NCBI GenBank assembly: GCA_942490885.1
Contig: CALNYT010000002.1
Coordinates: forward strand, 434,001-498,000
Reading direction: 5' to 3'
DNA from: Oceanirhabdus sp942490885
GTDB lineage: Bacteria > Bacillota > Clostridia > Clostridiales > Clostridiaceae
DNA length: 64,000 nucleotides
Program-made: the position numbers and the translations under genes
Notes under the pieces: generated by a model
Seen by the model: the letters and a program-made list of their open reading frames with translations, nothing else
Told to the model about the DNA's origin: nothing
Database searches by the model: none
Shown here: positions 18,435-26,692 of the stretch, in pieces
Numbering within the stretch: the stretch's first letter is position 1
Layout of the letters: every line of letters starts with the position of its first letter

Positions 18435-19184
18435 CTAGTATGAAACTTCCATTAAATATAGAGAATGAGCCATTACTTTATGTCCAACACAGTCTTTATT
18501 TAAAGTTTTGAATGCAGCATCAATTGTTTTAACATTTTTCTGACCTAAACCAATTTGAATTAAAGTTCCAATGATAAAACGTTCCATGTTTACTAAAAAA
18601 TTGTCTGCAGTAAGAGTTATTAATATTTCATTATCTGTTTCGTCAACTCTAACATCAAATAATTCTTTAGTAGTATTTTTGTTTTTACCTTTGTTTGTAA
18701 AAGCAGCAAAGTCATGTTTGCCTTCTAATTTTTGTGCCCCAGCTTTCATATCTTTTACATTTAGTATTTCCTTTAATTTATAAGTTTGATATCTCTCGAA
18801 TAACAAGAAATCTTTTGAGTCTTTTTTCCAAAGTCTATATTGATAAGTTATTTTATTAATTTGTAATTTACTATGAAAATTTTCATCAACTTTTTCAAGT
18901 GATGTAACAATAATATCTTCTGTAAGGTATTCTTCAATATATTGTTGTATTTCTTTATTACTTAAATTAATATCAGGTGCTTTGAAATTTGCAACTTGAC
19001 CTAATGCATGAACTCCTGCATAGGTATTTACTGCTCCTATAACTTCAATATCTTGATTATATAGTTTTGATAAAATACCTTCTAGTTTTCCCTGTACTGA
19101 TTTATCTGGACTATCTGCTGTTTCGTGTTTCCAACCCTTGTATCGTCTACCATCATATGCTACTGTGATTTTATAATTGTTCAT
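18435..19184 (-). CDS. TruA-like tRNA pseudouridine synthase, catalytic Asp replaced
   Basis: 249 residues, the normal length and fold pattern of TruA, which converts U38-40 of tRNA anticodon arms to pseudouridine. Matching segments include VAYDGRRYKGW, SVQGKLEGIL, AGVHALGQVANF and MERFIIGTLIQIGLGQ. The catalytic loop of TruA reads GRTDAGVH; here it reads AVNTYAGVH, with Tyr55 (codon TAT) where the invariant Asp should be and Asn53 for the Arg. The reading was confirmed on the minus strand. The protein is therefore unlikely to be a conventional pseudouridine synthase; it may bind RNA or have another role. A regular truA is expected elsewhere in the genome. It is divergent from uvsE. Confidence 0.8.
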   Translation of the reverse strand: MNNYKITVAYDGRRYKGWKHETADSPDKSVQGKLEGILSKLYNQDIEVIGAVNTYAGVHALGQVANFKAPDINLSNKEIQQYIEEYLTEDIIVTSLEKVDENFHSKLQINKITYQYRLWKKDSKDFLLFERYQTYKLKEILNVKDMKAGAQKLEGKHDFAAFTNKGKNKNTTKELFDVRVDETDNEILITLTADNFLVNMERFIIGTLIQIGLGQKNVKTIDAAFKTLNKDCVGHKVMAHSLYLMEVSY

Positions 19185-19352
19185 TTTATCAACCTTTCGA
19201 ATTCAAAATTCACTTTGTTATCTATTAGATAATTCTCAATCATTATACCATACTATAGATATCCTACGGGGAAATTATATTTGTTATGAAGTTTAAATTA
19301 ATATTTTTATATTATTTAGCAAATCCTTATTATATGAAAAGGGGGAAATAAA

Positions 19353-20246
19353 ATGATTAAGAAAATAGGGTATGCATGTATTAATTTGCACTTAAAACCT
19401 AGAGGGTTTAAGGAATGTAGATTAAATTCAGTTTATAAGTATGGAATCAATTATTTAAGAGATAAGATTATAAATAATCTTGTTTTAACTAGAGATATAT
19501 TGCAATGGAATATTGAAAATCAAATATTAATGTATAGAGTGACAAGTAACTTATTTCCATTAGTGGACCATCCAGATATCATAAAAGATTTCCAGTGGCG
19601 TTGGGAAGAGGATGAAGAAATACATTTGTATATGAAAGAAATTAAAGATATTGTGGAAAAGAATCTTATAAGGCTTTCTATTCATCCAGACCAATTTACA
19701 GTTTTGAATAGTTTAAATGAAAAGGTAGTAAAAAATAGTATAAAATATTTACAACACCATTATGACGTATTAAAAAACTTAGGGGGAGCAGATATTATTA
19801 TTCATACAGGAGGAGTGTATGGTGATAAACATGCTTCTATGGAGAGATTTATTACAAACTTTTATAAATTAGATGAAAATATTCAAAAGATGCTCAGATT
19901 AGAAAATGATGATGTATCTTATAACGTAGATGATGTACTTTATATAAATAGTAAAACCTTGATACCAATAGTGCTAGATATTCATCATCATAAATGTAAT
20001 CACCAGAGAGAGTTAACTAAAGAAGATTTTAAAAAAATAAATCATACATGGAATAAAACAGGCTTAATTCCTAAAATGCATATAAGTAGTGGTAAAATGG
20101 GTACAAATGATAGAAGGCATAGCGATTATATTAATTGTGAGGATTATGAAACTTTAATAAGAACTATAGGAAATATGGATATTGACTTAATGGTAGAGGC
20201 AAAAAAGAAGGATGAAGCTGTTTTAAGAATGAAAGAATGTTTCTGA
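19353..20246 (+). CDS. uvsE: UV DNA damage endonuclease (UvsE/UVDE)
   Basis: 297-residue TIM-barrel endonuclease that nicks DNA 5' of UV photoproducts and other lesions. Family segments visible: KKIGYACINLHL at the start, RVTSNLFPLVDHP, RLSIHPDQFTVLNS, IIIHTGGVYGDKHASM, PIVLDIHHHKCNH and HISSGKMG. The His, Asp and Glu residues in these segments are the metal ligands of the family. It starts at ATG behind AAAGGGGGAA. It lies near a spore photoproduct lyase-like gene, a sensible pairing for a spore former. A transposase stub begins directly after its stop. Confidence 0.9.
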   Translation: MIKKIGYACINLHLKPRGFKECRLNSVYKYGINYLRDKIINNLVLTRDILQWNIENQILMYRVTSNLFPLVDHPDIIKDFQWRWEEDEEIHLYMKEIKDIVEKNLIRLSIHPDQFTVLNSLNEKVVKNSIKYLQHHYDVLKNLGGADIIIHTGGVYGDKHASMERFITNFYKLDENIQKMLRLENDDVSYNVDDVLYINSKTLIPIVLDIHHHKCNHQRELTKEDFKKINHTWNKTGLIPKMHISSGKMGTNDRRHSDYINCEDYETLIRTIGNMDIDLMVEAKKKDEAVLRMKECF

Positions 20247-20259
20247 TTATTTTCAAGAA

Positions 20260-20436
20260 TCATGTAACCATTAACGGAAGTTTATCTATCTTCATCTTTT
20301 GATAATCTGGGCTGGTAGAATCATCAAAAGCCCATTGTTTTAATGGAATATATTTTGAAATAAATAAAGTTAATTCAAAAATCTGTTTATGTAGGTATTG
20401 AATATATAGTAATAAATAAGTTATAATTGAACTCAT
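20260..20436 (-). pseudogene. Truncated transposase N terminus
   Basis: A 58-codon frame on the minus strand starts at ATG (20434-20436) behind AAAGGTG and encodes a product reading like the start of a DDE transposase (FISKYIPLKQWAFDDS, then PDYQKMKIDKLP), stopping early at TGA (20260-20262). The rest of the enzyme is absent, so this is a remnant. Upstream palindromic DNA at 20439-20505 may be the element's end. The transposase family is uncertain. Confidence 0.5.
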
Positions 20437-20438
20437 AG

Positions 20439-20505
20439 CAATGACACCTTTCTGTTATTTTGTGTTGTTAGAGATTCAATTATAACAGAAAATAGGGGGT
20501 CATTG
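20439..20505. repeat. Inverted repeat, probable IS end
   Basis: CAATGACACC...TTCTGTTAT on the left is matched imperfectly by ATAACAGAAAATAGGGGGTCATTG on the right in inverted orientation (segments given in shortened form for the left arm). It directly precedes the truncated transposase frame and is probably the surviving end of that insertion sequence. Confidence 0.4.
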
Positions 20506-20610
20506 TTTTTTTATACAAAAAAACTCTGTAATCCTTGATATATAAAGATTTAAATATAAGAGTAGGGGTGTCAAACTTGACACTACCAAAGTGAATTGGA
20601 GGGGAATAAT

Positions 20611-20950
20611 ATGAATAATAAATTTGAATCAGAGCAATTGCTTGATTTTGAATTATTAAAAAAACTTGTTGTTGGTATTGGAGAGGTTTCCGATATAACA
20701 GGAGTGCCTGCAATAAAAATACGTTACTGAGAAGAAAAAGAAATTATCAAATCTCAGAAAGAGACAGAAGGAACTACTCGAAGATATGACTATTTAAGCA
20801 TAAAAAAAATTCTTTTAATTCAAGAGTTACTTCAAGAGGGATTTACACTTGATGCAGCCAGCTAAAAAAGTTGAAGATCGTATCAAAAAAATTAATGAAA
20901 CTTTTCTCAAATTAACCGATAGCATATCGACCCAAAAGGGAATTAAATAA
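20611..20950 (+). pseudogene. MerR-family regulator, broken by a stop codon and a frameshift
   Basis: The ATG at 20611, behind TGGAGGGGAATA, opens a frame reading GIGEVSDITGVPAIKIRY and then TGA at 20728, exactly where MerR proteins have the Trp of RYWEEKG. After the stop the frame continues with the expected EEKEIIKSQKE, TTRRYDYLSIKKILLIQELL and GFTLDAA. A one-base shift then leads to KKVEDRIKKINETFLKL, ending at 20950. The parent was a MerR-type DNA-binding regulator of about 110 residues. Two independent lesions make loss of function likely. It may have regulated a neighbour that is now lost. Confidence 0.75.
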
Positions 20951-21050
20951 ATTTAACATAACTAGAGCATAATCATTAATTTTAATTGAAACTTCAAATA
21001 GAGAGCCAATGGAAAGGGTAATCTATAGATGAAAATCTATAAAAAATAAT

Positions 21051-21097
21051 AAAAAGAAACAATTTCTGACATATGATGTAAGTGATTGTTTCTTTTT
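21051..21097. terminator. Terminator hairpin
   Basis: AAAAAGAAACAA pairs perfectly with TTGTTTCTTTTT across a 23-base loop and is followed by ATTG. It lies between the MerR remnant and the 3' end of the minus-strand SPL-like gene and may serve either direction. Confidence 0.6.
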
Positions 21098-21178
21098 ATT
21101 GAACTTGGTTAATTGATTATCTGGATTATTAAAATAGATATGATTACAAACAAAATATAAAAAATTAAATATATTTTC

Positions 21179-22189
21179 TTATGTAAAATATTCAATTTCT
21201 GCATTATTAAAATTATCATTTATAAGCTGTGTAATATATTCTTTTATTTGATTACTTTTTTCTTTTGGGTAAACATATTTGAATTTTCCGTATGGTCCCC
21301 ATTTTAATATTCTATTTTGTTCATTTAAATCAAGTTCTGTTTTAGGAAATCTAGTAAGTATTAATTCTTTTGCTGTAGATGTAAATCTATGTTGTATAAG
21401 TTCAAATGTGATTTTTTCAGTATAATCCGCTAACTGTGATTTTAGATTATCAAGTAATTCTTTATATTCAATTTCCCAGTTTTCATAAACCATAATAGGT
21501 GCAATAATAAAGCCTATAGGGTAACCAGCATTAACAATTTTTCTTGCCGCTTCTATTCTTTCTTCAAAGCTAGATGTACTGTGCTCAAACTTATTTATTA
21601 TATATCTTGTATTTATACTAAATCTAAATTTAGTATGGTTATTGTGTTTTATGTTTAAAAATGAATCTACATTATCATATTTTGTAACAACTCTAAGTCT
21701 TCCTTTTTCGCTTTTAGCAAAAAACTCTATACATTCTTTAAGATTTCCAGTTAAATGCTCAAGAGCTACGGGATCAGTAATACTTCCTGACTCGAATGTT
21801 GTAATGCTTGGTAAATTGTTATTAATATGTTCTTGAATAACAGTAAGTATATCATCAATATTTACAAACACCTTCATAAAAGGCTTTTCACCTTGTGTTG
21901 TTTGAAGATAGCAATATTCACAATGGCCAGGACAAGAGCTAGATAAAGAAAATTGATAGTCAGCAGAAGGTTTACAACTTTTAAATTTTTTCTGAGAATT
22001 TAAAGTAATATAAATAGTTTTTTTTGCTTTAACATAGTTTTCAACTGGTGACTTTCCTTCAATCAAAACTTTTTTAGATTTAATTATAGGAACATTTAAA
22101 TTTTCTAAGTAGACTATAGCTTTTTTCCCAATATTATATTTTAAAATTCTAGGGTCTACGTAAGCTATATCTGGTAGGAATAATTTCAT
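21179..22189 (-). CDS. splB: Spore photoproduct lyase-like radical SAM protein
   Basis: The start is taken at ATG 22187-22189 behind AGAGGTG, giving 336 residues, the usual SplB length. The radical SAM cluster motif CPGHCEYC lies at residues 86-93 and is followed by YLQTT, as in SplB, which uses a 5'-deoxyadenosyl radical to reverse spore photoproduct in germinating spores. In the Bacillus enzyme, as I recall it, a FEAACTSD segment carries the hydrogen-donor Cys141; the equivalent here reads FESGSITD with Ser and no Cys. Activity may therefore differ. No splA is adjacent. UvsE lies about 0.9 kb away, so a UV-repair neighbourhood is plausible. Confidence 0.75.
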   Translation of the reverse strand: MKLFLPDIAYVDPRILKYNIGKKAIVYLENLNVPIIKSKKVLIEGKSPVENYVKAKKTIYITLNSQKKFKSCKPSADYQFSLSSSCPGHCEYCYLQTTQGEKPFMKVFVNIDDILTVIQEHINNNLPSITTFESGSITDPVALEHLTGNLKECIEFFAKSEKGRLRVVTKYDNVDSFLNIKHNNHTKFRFSINTRYIINKFEHSTSSFEERIEAARKIVNAGYPIGFIIAPIMVYENWEIEYKELLDNLKSQLADYTEKITFELIQHRFTSTAKELILTRFPKTELDLNEQNRILKWGPYGKFKYVYPKEKSNQIKEYITQLINDNFNNAEIEYFT

Positions 22190-22367
22190 TTTTTTCACCT
22201 CTAATAATATGATTTCCATTTCCAGTAATTAAATTACATGCTAATTAATATTAACTCCAAAAAAATTATAGATGCAAATTTAAGCATTTTTCTAAGTACT
22301 ATGCTTAGGAAGAGAGAATTATGGATTTATTTCAATCAATTGTAATTAATATATATAAAAACAATTA

Positions 22368-22396
22368 TTGACATATTATTATGGTTATGTTATAAA
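22368..22396 (+). promoter_or_regulatory. Consensus promoter of the RiPP cluster
   Basis: TTGACA and TATAAA separated by exactly 17 bp, 56 bp upstream of the exporter start. The best sigma-A promoter match seen in the window. No obvious operator was found; the rest of 22190-22451 is AT-rich with no gene. Confidence 0.65.
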
Positions 22397-22451
22397 GTAT
22401 ATAGATAATATTTTACAATTAAGTCATAAATAATATATTTTTGGAGGGAAT

Positions 22452-24308
22452 ATGTCTATAAAACATAATTGTTCTCTTGATTTTAAGATAAAAGAAGTTT
22501 TAAGTACTTTTAAAACATTACCTAGAATATTTTCTTTGTTATGGAATGTTGAAAAGAAATATTTGATTATAATAATAACTTTAAATATTCTTATTGGGTT
22601 AATACCAGTTTTGAGTCTGTTATCACTCCAATATTTAGTTAATGCATTATTAATATCTAATATTATAAATAAAAAAATTATGCTTTTATTAGCTAGTTTT
22701 ATCATTATAAATTTCACTAGTAATATTGCTTCATTAGCCAATATGTATTTTAAAAATTTGTTTAGTTCATTACTTACTAAAGAAGTGCAAATTGATATAA
22801 TGAGTAAAGCATCAGATTTAAGCTTAGAAAATTTTGAAGATTCTGTTATATATGATAAACTTCAGAGAGCTAAATCAGAAGCAGAATATAGACCCTTTGA
22901 AATTTTTACATCCATTTTATCCATTATTAGTGGAATAGTTACTTTGATATCTTCTTGTATTGTTTTGTTTTATTGGAAGTGGTGGACAGTTTTTTTGTTA
23001 ATTCTAGTTCCTTCATTGTCTACTGTTCGTTTAATAAAACAGGGTCAAGCGGAATATATGGTCCAAAAAAACAGAACACCTTTAACAAGAAAGAGATGGT
23101 ACTATAATTACTTACTTACAAAAGATATTACTTTCAAAGAAATAAAATTTTATAGTTTAAGTAATCATTTTTTAGATAAATATAAGGATTTGTCTTCACG
23201 ATTTTATAATGAAGATAAAAAATTACTAATTAGCCGTTGCAAGTTAACCTTATTTTTCGATTTCATTAATCTTTTGTCAATTAGTTTTATTAATATATTA
23301 ATAATTCTATCAGCATTAGCAAAAGAAATATTAATTGGAAATCTATTTACATATTTTAGAGCAGTTACTTTAACTCAATCTTCCTCAATGTCAATTTTAA
23401 ATATGCTTTTTAAACTTTACCAAAATAATTTATTTATTAATAATTTATTTGAATTCTTAGATTTAGATAGCGATATAAGTAAGTCATTAGAGGACGGAGT
23501 AAAACTTAATAAAACCAAATTAAAATTAAATACTATAGATAGAATTGAGTTTAAAAATGTATCATTTAAATATCCTAATTCAGAAAATTATGCATTGAAA
23601 AATGTTTCTTTCGTTTTAACTAAAGGAGAAACTATTGCGTTAGTAGGGGAAAACGGTTCTGGAAAAACTACATTAATTAAATTATTAATTGGGCTATATT
23701 CTTTAAGTTCAGGTTCCATTATGATTAATGATAAAAATATATGTGAGTATGATATAGAGAGTTTAAGAAATTGTATTAGTGTTGTATTTCAAGATTTTAT
23801 AAAATATGAACTAACTGCACGTGAAAACATAGCATTTGGTTCGTTAAAATATTTTGAAGATACTGATAAAATAATAGATTTATCAAAAAAATGTGGAATT
23901 TATGAGTGTATTAATTCCTTACCTAATAAATTAGATAATCAATTAGGAGTTTGGTTTGCCAATGGAGTTCAATTATCAGGTGGCCAATGGCAGAAAATTG
24001 CACTGTCAAGGGCATTTATAAGAGATTCGCAACTATTCATATTAGACGAGCCAACAGCTGCACTAGATCCTATATCAGAAAAGAAGATATTTGAAAAGTT
24101 TTTTGAACTAAGTGAAAACAAAATTGGGATTTTCACATCCCATAGATTTTCCTCAGTAAAATTTGCTAATAAAATATATGTATTTAAAGATGGACAAGTT
24201 ATAGAGTTTGGTAGTCATGAACAGTTAATGGGACTGGCGGGGTATTATTCAACTTTATATAATACACAAGCATCTCCATTTTGGGAAAATAACAGTTTAT
24301 CAAAATAA
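22452..24308 (+). CDS. ABC exporter of the RiPP-type cluster
   Basis: 618 residues, ATG behind TTGGAGGGA. Residues of about 35-330 form an ABC exporter membrane domain with six hydrophobic segments. The ATPase domain has Walker A GENGSGKTT, signature LSGGQWQK, Walker B LFILDEPTAALD and H-loop TSHRFS. There is no N-terminal C39 peptidase, so leader removal would need another protease. It is followed after 65 bp by a 42-codon ORF and then a radical SAM/SPASM gene in the same direction, so it probably exports the modified peptide. Function as peptide exporter is inferred from context. Confidence 0.8.
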   Translation: MSIKHNCSLDFKIKEVLSTFKTLPRIFSLLWNVEKKYLIIIITLNILIGLIPVLSLLSLQYLVNALLISNIINKKIMLLLASFIIINFTSNIASLANMYFKNLFSSLLTKEVQIDIMSKASDLSLENFEDSVIYDKLQRAKSEAEYRPFEIFTSILSIISGIVTLISSCIVLFYWKWWTVFLLILVPSLSTVRLIKQGQAEYMVQKNRTPLTRKRWYYNYLLTKDITFKEIKFYSLSNHFLDKYKDLSSRFYNEDKKLLISRCKLTLFFDFINLLSISFINILIILSALAKEILIGNLFTYFRAVTLTQSSSMSILNMLFKLYQNNLFINNLFEFLDLDSDISKSLEDGVKLNKTKLKLNTIDRIEFKNVSFKYPNSENYALKNVSFVLTKGETIALVGENGSGKTTLIKLLIGLYSLSSGSIMINDKNICEYDIESLRNCISVVFQDFIKYELTARENIAFGSLKYFEDTDKIIDLSKKCGIYECINSLPNKLDNQLGVWFANGVQLSGGQWQKIALSRAFIRDSQLFILDEPTAALDPISEKKIFEKFFELSENKIGIFTSHRFSSVKFANKIYVFKDGQVIEFGSHEQLMGLAGYYSTLYNTQASPFWENNSLSK

Positions 24309-24373
24309 GTTTAATTTTTAATGAGCATATTAACTTTTAGTTAATATAGATATTATTATATGGAGGGAATAGT

Positions 24374-24502
24374 ATGAATGAACTTTTTAATTTAGAGGAT
24401 TTTATTTCACCAGAAGAAGTTATGGCTTCACTTTCATCATTAGATTATAAAGGGCCAATTGTAGCACTATACAGTGTTGATCCGCCTAAGGAAGAGATGT
24501 AA
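24374..24502 (+). CDS. Putative RiPP precursor peptide, 42 residues
   Basis: A small gene with ATG directly behind TGGAGGGAAT. The N-terminal part (MNELFNLEDFISPEEVMASL) is acidic and helical, like a leader. The C-terminal part (DYKGPIVALYSVDPPKEEM) is a plausible core with two Tyr, one Ser, paired Pro and no Cys, Trp or His. It lies between an ABC exporter and a radical SAM/SPASM protein, the classical place for a RiPP precursor. A perfect hairpin directly downstream could set the ratio of precursor to enzyme. The absence of Cys argues against a sactipeptide or ranthipeptide; tyrosine cross-linking, epimerisation or decarboxylation-type chemistry is possible. I do not recognise the precursor family. 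Confidence 0.7.
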   Translation: MNELFNLEDFISPEEVMASLSSLDYKGPIVALYSVDPPKEEM

Positions 24503-24514
24503 TCCTAACTATCT

Positions 24515-24547
24515 ATTAAAGGAATGGTATAATACCATTCCTTTAAT
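24515..24547 (+). promoter_or_regulatory. Hairpin between precursor and maturase genes
   Basis: ATTAAAGGAATGGTA pairs perfectly with TACCATTCCTTTAAT around a three-base loop. The following DNA (AAATACAAATA) lacks a clean T tract, so it is more likely a leaky terminator or 3' stabiliser for the precursor message than a full stop. Confidence 0.7.
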
Positions 24548-24564
24548 AAATACAAATATAGGAG

Positions 24565-26094
24565 GTGTTTTTAATGAAAAATATACCGTATTCAGCAGTA
24601 TGGGAGATTACAATGGGGTGTAATATGCGTTGTAAACATTGCGGATCTAGTTGTGAACAATCCCTACTTGATGAATTAACAACTGAACAAGCATTGAAAT
24701 TATGTGATGATTTGGGGGAACTTGGATTAAAATTCATAACATTATCTGGGGGAGAACCAACAACACGATCTGATTGGCATTTGATAGCTAAGCGATTACG
24801 TGCTAATAATATAATTCCCAATATAATAACAAATGGTTGGCTTATTACTGAAAAATTAATTGCTAAAGCTCTTGAAGTCAAAATAGGTAGTATGACTCTA
24901 AGTATAGATGGTCTGAGAGAAACACATGATTTTATACGTAGAGAGGGATCATTTGATAAATGTATTGAAGCATTAAAATTAATGAATGAAAATAATATCT
25001 ATTCATGTGTAATCACAACTGTTAATAAAATGAATATTAATGAGTTAAATGAAATGAAAGATATATTTATTAATTTAGGTGTTAAAAAATGGCAATTGCA
25101 ATTTGGATTACCAATGGGAAATTTAAAATCAAACTCTCATTTAGTAATTTCACCTAATGATATAGATAAAATAATTGATTTTACATACGATAGTATATCT
25201 GATGAAAGAATGATTACTTATATAGCAGATAATATTGGATATTACAGTAAAAAAGATTTAGCTATTAGGAAGAATTCATCTATCACTGGAACTAACTGTA
25301 TATGGTCTGGATGTGGAGCTGGAAAAACTAGTATGGGGATTTTACACAATGGTGATATCGTAGGTTGTACCGCTGTGAGAAATAGAGAATTTATAGAGGG
25401 TAATATATTAAAAACACCAATTGTAGAAATTTGGAATGATCCAAATAGTTTTAAATGGAATAGAGAAATGAAAAAGGAAAAACTTGCAGGATTTTGCAAT
25501 GAGTGTGCTTATGGGGACTTCTGTCTTGGTGGATGTGCAAATACTCGTTTATGTGTTACTGATAGTATTTATGGAGAAAATAAATACTGTTCATATAACT
25601 TAGCAATTACTAAAATTAGAGATAAAATCAACAGGCTGAATAATACAGATGAATTATTCAAAAATGCAAAAGAATTAATAGAAAAAAATGAATTTCAAAT
25701 AGCTTCTTTGTTAATAGATCGAGCTTTAGAACTCGATTCTAATAATATCGATTATTTGCATTTAGCTGGATATGTGAACTATATGCTTACGAATTACTCG
25801 AAATCAAAAGAAATTAATGAAGCTATTATTAATCTCAATAAGCAGGATGTTTATGCGCTTAAAGGATTAGGGCTTAGTTTATGTAAACTTGGCAATCTAG
25901 ATGAGGGATTAAAAAAATTAAGAAAATCAATGGATTTGACAAATAATTCGTTTATGGATCCATACTACGATTGTGCTTTAATTATGTATGAAAATAATAT
26001 GATTGATGAAGCAAAGCAAATTATCATGGAAGCAAAAAATAAGTTTCCTTTATTTTATGATAAATATGGGGAGTTTTGTAATAAATTTGTGTAA
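24565..26094 (+). CDS. Radical SAM/SPASM peptide maturase with C-terminal TPR-like region
   Basis: The start shown at 24565 lies two codons before ATG 24574 (MKNIPYSAV), which follows AGGAGGTG and is the likely start. Counting from the ATG, the radical SAM motif CNMRCKHC is at residues 16-23, with LSGGEPTTRSDW following. A complete SPASM set is visible: C247, G260-C265, then C308, C311, C317, C321 and C339 in the CX2CX5CX3C...C pattern, so two auxiliary iron-sulfur clusters are expected. Residues of about 360-505 form TPR-like helical repeats (ASLLIDRALELDSNNIDYL; YALKGLGLSLCKLGNLDEG), which may hold the leader peptide. It probably installs a radical modification in the core of the 42-residue peptide. 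Confidence 0.85.
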   Translation: MFLMKNIPYSAVWEITMGCNMRCKHCGSSCEQSLLDELTTEQALKLCDDLGELGLKFITLSGGEPTTRSDWHLIAKRLRANNIIPNIITNGWLITEKLIAKALEVKIGSMTLSIDGLRETHDFIRREGSFDKCIEALKLMNENNIYSCVITTVNKMNINELNEMKDIFINLGVKKWQLQFGLPMGNLKSNSHLVISPNDIDKIIDFTYDSISDERMITYIADNIGYYSKKDLAIRKNSSITGTNCIWSGCGAGKTSMGILHNGDIVGCTAVRNREFIEGNILKTPIVEIWNDPNSFKWNREMKKEKLAGFCNECAYGDFCLGGCANTRLCVTDSIYGENKYCSYNLAITKIRDKINRLNNTDELFKNAKELIEKNEFQIASLLIDRALELDSNNIDYLHLAGYVNYMLTNYSKSKEINEAIINLNKQDVYALKGLGLSLCKLGNLDEGLKKLRKSMDLTNNSFMDPYYDCALIMYENNMIDEAKQIIMEAKNKFPLFYDKYGEFCNKFV

Positions 26095-26141
26095 TAAAAG
26101 GGCAATTTATTTATTACATCAATACTCAAACAAGTTTATAA

Positions 26142-26189
26142 GAAATAGTCTTTATAAGTAGCTTATTTCCTACATATAAAGACTATTTC
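26142..26189 (+). terminator. Terminator of the RiPP cluster
   Basis: GAAATAGTCTTTATA pairs perfectly with TATAAAGACTATTTC across an 18-base loop, 48 bp after the maturase stop. It lies at the edge of the disrupted CD3324-like gene and may terminate that gene as well. Confidence 0.75.
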
Positions 26190-26286
26190 GCATTTATATT
26201 TATGCTATTGCTTTTTCTTGTCTAATTATTCTTCTAATACTATGCTCGGTAAGATAGTACTGCTTGTTAAGTTCTTTAACCGTAAT

Positions 26287-26692
26287 TGTATGGAAGTCAC
26301 CTATCTTCTACAAGTGGGTGATGGATAATACTATTTTCAGAAGGGTTCGATATCCTTCTGAAGATATTATAGCTTACAGGTATAAAATCATCAGAAAATG
26401 TATACACTATACGTATAAATGTTCTTTTATAACTAGATATATAAGGTTGTGATGGGTATACGAATATAGCGAAAACCAAGCTTAGCCTCCATCACGTAAA
26501 ATATCTAAGGCAACTTAGAATACAACAAAACGGTAACTACCCTAGGTCCTAGGGAAAGTCAAGCCTGTGGAGAACGCATAAGACCTATATGGCGATGTTC
26601 TAGGAAACAGGAAAAATTCTAGCACATGATACTAGAAGCCCCCAGTTCTGCGTGAGCAACTGGTGGGAGGGTTCACTAGGTACTCCGTGAGT
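26287..26692 (+). mobile_element. Transposase-less IS200/IS605-type insertion with structured right end
   Basis: Insert of about 400 bp between the two halves of the CD3324-like gene; exact ends are uncertain by several bases. Near the left end is a 9-bp perfect hairpin (TTCAGAAGG...CCTTCTGAA, 26336-26362). The right half, about 26510-26692, has the look of a TnpB guide RNA/right end: GGTAACTACC, GCCTGTGGAGAACGC, GGCGATGTTCTAGGAAACAG, paired TTCTAG/CTAGAA, and the terminal GAAGCCCCC...GGGAGGGTTCAC hairpin (26639-26667). No TnpA or TnpB frame is present, so it is a non-autonomous (PATE-like) element. An IStron with a group I intron is an alternative. Identification rests on remembered motif patterns. 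Confidence 0.55.
26500..26690 (+). ncRNA. Putative TnpB guide (omega) RNA-like segment
   Basis: Densely structured DNA at the right end of the insertion, with a GTGATGG/CCATCAC stem just upstream (about 26449-26496) and the 3' terminal hairpin typical of RNAs transcribed from the right ends of tnpB elements. No partner nuclease lies nearby. If transcribed, it would need a TnpB from elsewhere. The call depends on pattern memory rather than alignment. Confidence 0.4.

Noticed and set aside
20728..20730. TGA as a recoded (Trp or Sec) codon
   Set aside because: No sign of recoding elsewhere; other genes use TGG for Trp and TGA as stop, and a frameshift follows.
26287..26692. Group II intron or retron
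   Set aside because: No domain V-like GAGC...GTTC hairpin, no reverse transcriptase, and the end motifs fit IS200/IS605 better.
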